Positions 1-4,773 of a stretch of DNA of 7,405 nt are shown here, in pieces. How positions within the stretch are numbered: position 1 is the stretch's first letter; each line of letters opens with the position of its first letter. The position numbers were made by a program, and so were the translations under genes. This stretch comes from Patescibacteria group bacterium. Lineage in GTDB: Bacteria; Patescibacteriota; Minisyncoccia; Minisyncoccales; PEYH01. Location of the stretch: NCBI GenBank assembly GCA_018901715.1, contig JAHIEL010000010.1, positions 1-7,405 on the forward strand. The letters are read 5' to 3'. The notes under the pieces are model-generated. The model made no database searches. It saw only the letters and a list, made by a program, of their open reading frames with translations, and was not told where the DNA came from.

Positions 1-141
1 ACCGAAGGTCGCAAGGTTCTGAGGAGCGAAGCGACGAGGGTTCTTTAGACCGAAGGTCGCAAGGTTCTGAGGAGCGAAGCGACGAGGGTTCTTTAGACCG
101 AAGGTCGCAAGGTTCTGAGGAGCGAAGCGACGAGGGTTCTT
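1..141. repeat. Tandem array of a 48-bp repeat (three copies, third incomplete)
   Basis: Copies begin at 1, 49 and 97. The first two are identical; the third matches for 45 of 48 bases and diverges after 141. The array starts at base 1, so it probably continues upstream. By hand count the unit is about 56% GC, well above the surrounding genes. The unit looks like a diverged duplication of a 24-bp element: its halves share 14 of 24 positions, including GAAG near the start and GGTTCT near the end. Each copy can form a GACC-GAA-GGTC mini-hairpin (for example 96-106) or pair GTCGC (unit positions 8-12) with GCGAC (31-35). Because 48 is a multiple of 3, reading frames persist across copies; the frame starting at base 3 is open to a TAA at 147-149. 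From memory, similar elements are dispersed in CPR genomes. There are no spacers, so it is not a CRISPR array. Confidence 0.95.
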
Positions 142-146
142 ATAAT
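141..146 (+). promoter_or_regulatory. Candidate -10 box for gpmA
   Basis: A perfect TATAAT starts exactly where the third repeat copy loses identity. The gpmA ATG is at 160, so a start site about 7 bases past the box would leave a leader of only 6 to 8 bases. No -35-like hexamer lies 16 to 18 bp upstream, since that region is repeat sequence. In AT-rich DNA this hexamer can occur by chance, so the call is tentative. Confidence 0.35.
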
Positions 147-159
147 TAAACTACCTTAT

Positions 160-909
160 ATGTATAAATTAGTTTTATTAAGACACGGAGAAAGCGTTTG
201 GAATAAAGAGAATAAATTTACTGGTTGGACTGATGTTGGATTAACAAATAAAGGCGAGCAAGAGGCGATTGAAGCAGGCAAACTTCTAAAAAAAGAAGGA
301 TATGTTTTTGATATTGCCTTTACTTCTTATTTGATAAAAGCAACAAGAACATTGGACTTATGCCTACAAGAGATGGGCATAGATATTCCTGTTAAAAAGA
401 CATGGCGCTTAAATGAAAGGCACTATGGCGCGCTTCAGGGATTAAGCAAAAAAGAAACTGCTGAAAAGGAGGGAGAAGAAAAAGTTCTTCAGTGGAGAAG
501 AAGCCATGATGTTCAGCCGCCTCTTTTGACAAAAGAAGATGAGCGCTGGCCCGGGAATGATCCATTATATAAAGATGTTGAAAAAGACCTTCTGCCTTTG
601 GGCGAATCGCTAAAAGATACAGAAGCGCGAGTTTTAGTTTATTGGAGAGAAGAAATCGCGCCTGCTATTTTGCAAGGCAAAAAAGTTTTAATTTCAGCTC
701 ATGGTAATAGCTTGCGAGCATTAGCGAAATATTTATACAATATTAATCCAAAAGATATTGTGAATCTTAATATCCCGACAGGCGTTCCCTTGGTTTATGA
801 ATTAGATGAGAATTTGAAGCCAATAAAACACTATTATCTTGGCGACCAAAAAGAGATAAAAGAAAAAACTAAAATAGTTTTTCAACAGGGCAGAATAAAA
901 AAGGTTTGA
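160..909 (+). CDS. gpmA: 2,3-bisphosphoglycerate-dependent phosphoglycerate mutase
   Basis: Interconverts 3-phosphoglycerate and 2-phosphoglycerate in the cytoplasm, in glycolysis and gluconeogenesis. The 249-aa protein has the full length of the dPGM family and aligns end to end with remembered E. coli GpmA. The histidine-phosphatase signature LLRHGES carries Arg8 and the phosphorylated His9. [11 protein letters not shown] (84-94) carries the acid Glu86. [10 protein letters not shown] carries the second catalytic His181, and [11 protein letters not shown] (204-214) is also family-typical. One difference is visible: the segment corresponding to TSVLKRA in E. coli reads TSYLIKA, so the substrate-binding Arg62 appears to be Lys60 here. 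The ATG at 160 is chosen because the RHG motif then falls at the usual distance from the N terminus. No Shine-Dalgarno sequence precedes it. It stands between the 48-bp repeat array and the DsbA-like gene, which starts 58 bp downstream. Confidence 0.96.
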   Translation: MYKLVLLRHGESVWNKENKFTGWTDVGLTNKGEQEAIEAGKLLKKEGYVFDIAFTSYLIKATRTLDLCLQEMGIDIPVKKTWRLNERHYGALQGLSKKETAEKEGEEKVLQWRRSHDVQPPLLTKEDERWPGNDPLYKDVEKDLLPLGESLKDTEARVLVYWREEIAPAILQGKKVLISAHGNSLRALAKYLYNINPKDIVNLNIPTGVPLVYELDENLKPIKHYYLGDQKEIKEKTKIVFQQGRIKKV

Positions 910-937
910 AAAAAATATTTCTTGTGTTATGCTAAAT

Positions 938-957
938 TATAATAATTAAAATTATTA
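938..957 (+). promoter_or_regulatory. Candidate -10 box and AT-rich palindrome upstream of the DsbA-like gene
   Basis: TATAAT occurs at 938-943, 24 bp before the ATG at 968. Just upstream, TGCTAAATT (930-938) could be an alternative extended -10. Neither has a good -35 hexamer at 16 to 18 bp. Overlapping the box is a palindrome, TAATAAT (940-946) and ATTATTA (951-957), which could be an operator half-site pair or simply low-complexity AT sequence. No terminator is visible between gpmA and this point, so read-through from gpmA is possible. Confidence 0.35.
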
Positions 958-967
958 ACTTAAAAAA

Positions 968-1966
968 ATGGAGAAAAATGTAATCACTTTTATATTAGGA
1001 GGAATTATTGTTGTGTTGGCTGTTGTGCTTATTTATGTGGGGGTTAGCAATGGTATTTTTATAGGCACTGGAATTAAAGATGTAATTCCAAAAGATGAGA
1101 TAGGCGAGTTTACTCTTGATTTTATAAGACAAGAATTAGCTGCTCCAGGAACTGAATTTACGCTTATTGATGTGGAAGAAGAATATGGAATGTATAAAGT
1201 AAATTTTGAAGTAATGGGACAAACTGATTCTGCTTATGTCACAAAAAACGGTAAATATCTATTTTTTCAACCGTTTGATATGCTTCCGCCCGAACCAGTA
1301 GAACCAAAATCATTTTCTAAAAGCGATAAACCAGAAGTTGATTTATTTGTAATGTCATATTGTCCTTATGGCAATCAGGCAGAAGAGTTAATCATGCCTG
1401 TAGTTGACTTATTGGGCGACAATGCAGACATAGAGCTACGCTATATTGTGTATAGTGACTATCAGACAGGATATCCAGATTATTGTATTGATGAAGCAAA
1501 TAAATATTGTTCAATGCATAAAATAGGAGAACTTAATCAAGGAATAAGGGAATTATGCGTTCAGAAATATGACCCTTTAAATTTCTGGAATTTTGTAAAA
1601 CAGGCTAACGCACAGGCTACTTATGATGACATAGACGCAAAATGGCAAGGGATTGCTTCTAGTTTAGGCATTGATGTTAATATGGTAAATGATTGCCAGC
1701 AAAATGAAGGAATCGCTTTGCTTGATAATGAATTAATCTTAACCGGAACGCTTTATCCAGTTCAGGATCCTGCCAATCATGGGAGCAAAGAGGAGGATAT
1801 GATTTCTGGTTCTCCAACTCTTGTAATTAATGGTATGATCTATGATGGAGCAAGGAGTGCGAATGATTATAAAGAAGCAATTTGTTCTGCAATGAACAAT
1901 CCTATTGATGGATGTGAGCAGGATTTAATAACTAATGACGCTCCTGCTGGCGGGAGTTGTGAATAA
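968..1966 (+). CDS. Membrane-anchored DsbA-like thioredoxin-fold protein (CPYG active site)
   Basis: A 332-aa protein that probably acts in thiol-disulfide exchange outside the cytoplasmic membrane. Residues about 6-27 form one hydrophobic membrane segment after a short N terminus; no clear signal-peptidase site is seen, so it is likely anchored with the rest outside. Residues about 40-105 form a small alpha/beta domain resembling the N-terminal region often found in this family (compare EIGEFTLDFIRQEL and SAYVTKNGKYLFF). The thioredoxin-fold domain begins near 124: VDLFVMSYCPYGNQ holds Cys132, and SGSPTLVING (280-289) holds the cis-proline Pro283. The active site is CPYG, not CxxC, so there is a single active-site cysteine, with further cysteines at 173, 181, 197, 243, 306, 316 and 331. 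Related proteins with SYCPYG and a C-terminal ICSA...C segment are, from memory, common in CPR bacteria and DPANN archaea. The TAA stop is 2 bp from the glutaredoxin start. The partner and substrate are unknown. Confidence 0.85.
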   Translation: MEKNVITFILGGIIVVLAVVLIYVGVSNGIFIGTGIKDVIPKDEIGEFTLDFIRQELAAPGTEFTLIDVEEEYGMYKVNFEVMGQTDSAYVTKNGKYLFFQPFDMLPPEPVEPKSFSKSDKPEVDLFVMSYCPYGNQAEELIMPVVDLLGDNADIELRYIVYSDYQTGYPDYCIDEANKYCSMHKIGELNQGIRELCVQKYDPLNFWNFVKQANAQATYDDIDAKWQGIASSLGIDVNMVNDCQQNEGIALLDNELILTGTLYPVQDPANHGSKEEDMISGSPTLVINGMIYDGARSANDYKEAICSAMNNPIDGCEQDLITNDAPAGGSCE

Positions 1967-1968
1967 TT

Positions 1969-2208
1969 ATGGCTAAAGTTAAAGTATATTCAACTCCTAC
2001 TTGTCCTTATTGTGATATTTTAGAAGAGTTTTTGCAGAGCGAGGGCATTAAATTTGATGTAGTAGATGTCTCTCAAGACAAAGTAGCACAGGAATATATT
2101 TTTGCAAAAACAGGGAAGATGGCAGTGCCAGTAATAGAAATAGACGAAGAAATTATAGTTGGGTTTGATAGGCCAAAAATTGCAAAACTACTTAATCTTA
2201 AAGATTAA
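1969..2208 (+). CDS. Small glutaredoxin-family protein (CPYC)
   Basis: A 79-aa cytoplasmic thiol-disulfide oxidoreductase of the glutaredoxin/NrdH-like type, about the usual length for this small family. The N terminus KVKVYSTPTCPYC contains the dithiol active site Cys12-Pro-Tyr-Cys15. MAVPVIEID gives the cis-proline Pro54, and GFDRPKIAKLL at the C terminus is the typical ending of this subgroup. Whether glutathione, another thiol or thioredoxin reductase reduces it cannot be read from the sequence. It starts 2 bp after the DsbA-like stop and ends 1 bp before the GAPDH start, so the three are almost certainly co-transcribed and perhaps translationally coupled. A GGGAG string at 1952-1956 lies 12 bases before the start, too far for a standard ribosome-binding site, and probably reflects the Gly-Gly-Ser codons upstream. 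Confidence 0.92.
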   Translation: MAKVKVYSTPTCPYCDILEEFLQSEGIKFDVVDVSQDKVAQEYIFAKTGKMAVPVIEIDEEIIVGFDRPKIAKLLNLKD

Positions 2209-2209
2209 T

Positions 2210-3172
2210 ATGTTAAAAATTGCTATCAATGGTTTCGGAAGAATAGGGCGTTTAACTTTGCGCCATATTTTAGAAAACCATTCAAATATTGAAGTAGTTG
2301 CAATTAATGATTTGGCAGATAAAAAAACCCTGCTTCATCTTTTTAAATATGATTCTTCGTATGGCATCTATAATAAAAAAGTAGAAGCCAAGTTTTTTTG
2401 TGAGCCAGAACCAGAAAAACTTCCTTGGAAGGAATTAGGTGTTGATGTTGTCTTAGAGTGCACAGGAGTTTTTAGAGATAGACAGGGAGCGGAAAAACAT
2501 CTTAAAGCAGGCGCTAAAAAAGTAATTCTTTCAGCCCCAGCTAAGTCAGATGACATTAAGGGCTATGTTATAGGAGTGAATGAGGATTCGCTAGGAGATG
2601 ATGATATTGTTGATATGGGTTCTTGCACTACTAATTGTTTAGCTCCAGTTGTTAAGGTCTTAGACGAGAATTTTGGTATTAAAAAGGGTTTTGTGACAAC
2701 TGTCCATAGCTACACAAATGACCAAAGAATACTTGATTTAGTACATAAAGATTTGAGAAGAGCAAGAACAGCAGGAATGAATATGATTCCCACCACAACA
2801 GGAGCCACAAAGGCAATTTGTAAGATTATGCCAAATATGAAAGGAAAGTTAGACGGAATGGCGATTAGGGTGCCAATTGCTACTGTTTCTTTAATTGATT
2901 TAGTTTGTATTGTGGATAAAAAAACCACAGTAGAGAAAGTAAATTCTGTTTTCAAAACAGTTTCTCAAAAAGAATTAAAAAATATTTTAACAGTTGAGGA
3001 TGAGCCATTGGTTTCAACGGATTTCAAAGGAAATACATATTCCGCAGTTATTGATTCTTTATCCACAAAAGTGAATGATAATTTAGTAAAAGTCATTGCC
3101 TGGTATGATAATGAATATGCTTATGCCGCCCGATTAGCAGAGTTTACGGAAATTCTGGGGAAACAAATTTAA
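2210..3172 (+). CDS. gap: NAD-type glyceraldehyde-3-phosphate dehydrogenase, phosphorylating
   Basis: Oxidises glyceraldehyde-3-phosphate to 1,3-bisphosphoglycerate with NAD and phosphate. The 320-aa protein begins with the Rossmann motif INGFGRIGR (6-14). AINDL (31-35) has Asp34, the residue expected for NAD rather than NADP. The catalytic motif GSCTTNCLAP carries Cys139, and TTVHSYTNDQ carries His166. The S-loop DLRRARTAGMNMIPTTTGATKA (181-202, split here only for naming) is intact. The usual WYDNEWGYS near the C terminus reads WYDNEYAYA. Compared with remembered bacterial GAPDHs of about 330-335 aa, the segment between KYDS and LPW is about 12 residues shorter, which accounts for the small size. 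The ATG at 2210 puts the Rossmann motif at its normal place; an upstream TTG at 2159 would overlap the glutaredoxin gene by 50 bp and add an unrelated N terminus. The bacterial/eukaryotic type argues against an archaeal source. Confidence 0.96.
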   Translation: MLKIAINGFGRIGRLTLRHILENHSNIEVVAINDLADKKTLLHLFKYDSSYGIYNKKVEAKFFCEPEPEKLPWKELGVDVVLECTGVFRDRQGAEKHLKAGAKKVILSAPAKSDDIKGYVIGVNEDSLGDDDIVDMGSCTTNCLAPVVKVLDENFGIKKGFVTTVHSYTNDQRILDLVHKDLRRARTAGMNMIPTTTGATKAICKIMPNMKGKLDGMAIRVPIATVSLIDLVCIVDKKTTVEKVNSVFKTVSQKELKNILTVEDEPLVSTDFKGNTYSAVIDSLSTKVNDNLVKVIAWYDNEYAYAARLAEFTEILGKQI

Positions 3173-3192
3173 TTAATTTTAATAAAAATATT

Positions 3193-3471
3193 ATGGATAT
3201 TAATGAAGAATTAATTAAAAAAGCTGATATTCAAAAAATAGCTGAAGAAGGAGCGAGAATATATGAAGAAATCAAAATTAACTATGAACCCAAAAATAAT
3301 GGGAAGTTTCTCGCAATTGATATTGATAGTAGAAAGGATTATCTTGGGGAGACAAGCGCCGAAGCACTGGAATTAGCGAGACAGAATCACTCTGATAAGG
3401 TATTTTATGTTGTTAAGATTGGTTTTGATGCTGCTGAAACCATGGCGGAATTTTTTGTTGATAAGCAATAA
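3193..3471 (+). CDS. Small conserved protein of unknown function, partner of the aspartic protease
   Basis: A 92-aa soluble protein with no membrane segment or cysteine. The N-terminal third is helical and charged (EEGARIYEEIKINYEP, 18-33). The middle, GKFLAIDIDSRKDYLGETSAEALELAR (from 37), alternates strand and helix, and FYVVKIGF (71-78) is a further strand. I recognise the pattern 'xYEEIKxxYEPxxxGKFLAIDxxSxxxxxGxTxxEALxxAR...FYVVKIG' as a recurrent small bacterial family, which I recall sitting directly before a retropepsin-like gene in other bacteria such as cyanobacteria. The same order is seen here, with a 5-bp gap to the next gene. Its biochemical role is not known to me; a binding partner, regulator or substrate of the protease would fit. 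It starts 20 bp after the GAPDH stop, inside the same run of genes. Confidence 0.8.
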   Translation: MDINEELIKKADIQKIAEEGARIYEEIKINYEPKNNGKFLAIDIDSRKDYLGETSAEALELARQNHSDKVFYVVKIGFDAAETMAEFFVDKQ

Positions 3472-3476
3472 CAAAT

Positions 3477-3845
3477 ATGATAAAAGGTGTATTTATAGAA
3501 AACACACCCCTTGTAAAAGTCGTTGTGGCATGGGGGCGATCGGTTCAAACTCACTCTGTTATTTTGGATACTGGATTTACGGGTGATTTACAAGTAACTC
3601 CCATGATAGCTAAGGAGCTTGGACTTAAGGTGCGTGGCGTTACTAATGTAAGATTGGCCCATGGCAAGATTATTCAAGTACCCACAGCCCTTGCCATCGC
3701 AGCTATGGAGGGGAGCATAAACTATATTCAGGTCTTAATAGCAGAGAATATGCCGTTGGTTGGTATCAGTTTTCTGTCTAAATTCGGCTATAGAGCACAG
3801 GTGGATTGTAAATACAAAACAGTTGCTTTAGAAAAAGCAATATAA
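3477..3845 (+). CDS. Clan AA (retropepsin-like) aspartic protease
   Basis: A 122-aa protein with the single-domain length of retroviral-type aspartic proteases, which act as homodimers with one catalytic Asp per subunit. The catalytic motif is VILDTGFTGDL with Asp31-Thr-Gly33; PLVGISFLSKFGY (93-105) matches the C-terminal hydrophobic-hydrophobic-Gly motif of the fold. No signal peptide or membrane segment is seen, so it is probably cytoplasmic. The 92-aa gene lies 5 bp upstream and the zinc-ribbon gene 21 bp downstream. By hand count, about 42% of the bases are G or C, whereas lines sampled from the acetyl-CoA synthetase genes are nearer 22-43%, averaging about 30%; GC-ending Ala and Pro codons are frequent (for example 3681-3715). 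This could reflect acquisition by transfer. The substrate is unknown. Confidence 0.85.
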   Translation: MIKGVFIENTPLVKVVVAWGRSVQTHSVILDTGFTGDLQVTPMIAKELGLKVRGVTNVRLAHGKIIQVPTALAIAAMEGSINYIQVLIAENMPLVGISFLSKFGYRAQVDCKYKTVALEKAI

Positions 3846-3866
3846 TAAAATAAAAATAATTTAATT

Positions 3867-4043
3867 ATGAGAATAACTAAATGTGATATGTGCGAAAAAC
3901 AGATTAAGGGCAAGCCGATAACTGCAGGACTTGGATTTTTTTCTATGATTGAGCTTTGTGAAAAATGTGGAGCTCCGATTTTGAAATTTTTGAAGAAACA
4001 TAAATTTATAAAAGCAGAGAAAATCGAAAAGAAAAAAGTTTAA
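3867..4043 (+). CDS. Small zinc-ribbon protein, function unknown
   Basis: A short open frame of 58 codons beginning MRITKCDMCEK and ending in a Lys-rich tail (KAEKIEKKKV). Two CxxC knuckles, Cys6/Cys9 and Cys31/Cys34, are separated by 21 residues, the arrangement of a four-cysteine zinc ribbon. Between them lies GKPITAGLGFFSMIELCEKC, and after the second knuckle GAPILKFLKKHKFI. The strong cysteine pattern, high lysine content, ATG start in a TTAATT context like its neighbours, and position as the last gene before an intrinsic terminator support a real gene despite its small size. A basic zinc ribbon suggests binding to nucleic acid or the ribosome, but nothing more specific can be said. A TATAAT at 3841-3846 overlaps the stop of the previous gene and could be a weak internal promoter, although it has no good -35. 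Confidence 0.8.
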   Translation: MRITKCDMCEKQIKGKPITAGLGFFSMIELCEKCGAPILKFLKKHKFIKAEKIEKKKV

Positions 4044-4065
4044 ATTATATTTTGATTATGTCTCT

Positions 4066-4088
4066 GAAGCCGCGCAAGCGGTTTTTTT
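4066..4088 (+). terminator. Intrinsic (rho-independent) terminator
   Basis: CCGC (4070-4073), loop GCAA (4074-4077) and GCGG (4078-4081) form a GC stem. It is extended by AAG upstream pairing with TTT, and followed by seven T residues at 4082-4088. The GCAA loop is of the stable GNRA type. It lies 22 bp after the zinc-ribbon stop and closes the transcription unit that holds the redox, GAPDH and protease genes. Confidence 0.85.
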
Positions 4089-4089
4089 A

Positions 4090-4118
4090 TTTTCAATTTT
4101 TAATTTTTACGCTATAAT
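4090..4118 (+). promoter_or_regulatory. Sigma70-type promoter for the acetyl-CoA synthetase genes
   Basis: The -35 is TTTTCA (4090-4095, four of six consensus bases), followed by a 17-bp spacer and a perfect -10 TATAAT (4113-4118). Transcription would start about 7 bases on, at 4124-4127. The ATG of the next gene is at 4127, so the mRNA should be leaderless or nearly so. The -35 begins one base after the T-tract of the upstream terminator. Confidence 0.75.
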
Positions 4119-4126
4119 GCTTGAAC

Positions 4127-4732
4127 ATGCTTTTAAGTTTTGAAGAAACTCAAATTATACTAAAGAAATATAAAATCCCTTATGCTAAATCAGGGGTTAT
4201 TAAAAGCGAGAAAGGGCTTTTGGAATTTGCTAAGGATGTGGGATATCCTTTAGCTTTAAAAATCTCTAATGCTTTACACAAAACAGATGTGGGAGGTGTT
4301 ATCTTAGATATAGAAAACAAAAAAGAGTTGATAGAATCATATAAAAAGATTTCTAAAATCTCAAAAGAAATTATTGTTCAGGAAATGATAAAAGGCGAAA
4401 AAATAATTATGGGCGCAAAAACAGATTCAGTTTTTGGGCCCATTGTTTTATTCGGCCTAGGAGGTATTTATGTTGAAATATTAAAAGATATTTCTTTTAG
4501 ATTAGCTCCAATAACAAGAGTAGAGGCAAAAGAAATGATATCAGAGATTAAGGGCTATGATATTTTAAAAGGAGCAAGAGGCAAACAAGGAGTTAAGATA
4601 GATGAATTAGAAACAATGCTTCTTAGTTTATCTGATTTAATTGTAAAAGAAGATATTAAAGAAATTGACTTAAATCCAGTAATAGCCAATTCAAAACAAA
4701 CAATTGCAGTAGATGCAAAAATATTAGCATGA
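4127..4732 (+). CDS. acdB: ADP-forming acetyl-CoA synthetase, beta subunit (ATP-grasp)
   Basis: Nucleotide-binding subunit of acetate-CoA ligase (ADP-forming, EC 6.2.1.13), which converts acetyl-CoA, ADP and phosphate to acetate, CoA and ATP. The 201-aa protein is an ATP-grasp domain: GYPLALKISNALHKTDVGGV (39-58) contains His51, matching the beta-subunit histidine phosphorylated in the archaeal enzyme (His71 beta in the Korarchaeum enzyme, from memory). GLGGIYVEILKD (110-121) and EIDLNPV (179-185) are the nucleotide and metal-binding motifs. At about 200 aa it is a little shorter than archaeal beta subunits of about 230. The ATG at 4127 is preferred to the in-frame TTG at 4121, which lies only 3 bases past the -10 box and so upstream of the expected transcript start. 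The alpha subunit follows after 41 bp. Confidence 0.92.
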   Translation: MLLSFEETQIILKKYKIPYAKSGVIKSEKGLLEFAKDVGYPLALKISNALHKTDVGGVILDIENKKELIESYKKISKISKEIIVQEMIKGEKIIMGAKTDSVFGPIVLFGLGGIYVEILKDISFRLAPITRVEAKEMISEIKGYDILKGARGKQGVKIDELETMLLSLSDLIVKEDIKEIDLNPVIANSKQTIAVDAKILA

Positions 4733-4738
4733 TAATTA

Positions 4739-4766
4739 TTAGGGTCGCACCCTAAAATAACCCTAA
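4739..4766 (+). promoter_or_regulatory. Hairpin with two alternative 3' arms between acdB and acdA
   Basis: TTAGGGT (4739-4745) can pair perfectly with ACCCTAA at 4749-4755 across a 3-base CGC loop, or with a second ACCCTAA at 4760-4766. The two arms belong to a 9-bp direct repeat, ACCCTAAAA, at 4749 and 4760. No T-tract follows, so it is not a terminator on the + strand. The second arm ends 7 bases before the acdA ATG, where it could mask or expose the start. It could instead tune the subunit ratio or protect the mRNA. Confidence 0.5.
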
Positions 4767-4773
4767 AAAAAAT

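Noticed and set aside
1..141. CRISPR array
   Set aside because: The 48-bp units abut directly with no unique spacers, and no cas gene is present in the window.
1505..1570. GILT-type (interferon-inducible thiol reductase) signature in the DsbA-like protein
   Set aside because: Cys181 to Cys197 with His, Glu and Asn between them is only a loose match to the GILT motif, and the C-terminal features fit the SYCPYG DsbA-like family better.
2159..2209. Upstream TTG start extending GAPDH by 17 residues
   Set aside because: It would overlap the glutaredoxin gene by 50 bp, and the extra residues have no counterpart in the family; ATG at 2210 puts INGFGRIGR at the normal position.
2368..2955. Reverse-strand open frames inside GAPDH
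   Set aside because: They are antisense to a clearly coding frame with intact catalytic motifs, and their translations show no recognisable domain.
4739..4755. Terminator between acdB and acdA
   Set aside because: The stem is followed by A-rich, not T-rich, sequence on the + strand, and the two flanking genes encode subunits of one enzyme.
4739..4766. Telomere-like TTAGGG repeat
   Set aside because: A single copy that serves as a hairpin arm in a bacterial operon spacer; there is no repeat tract.
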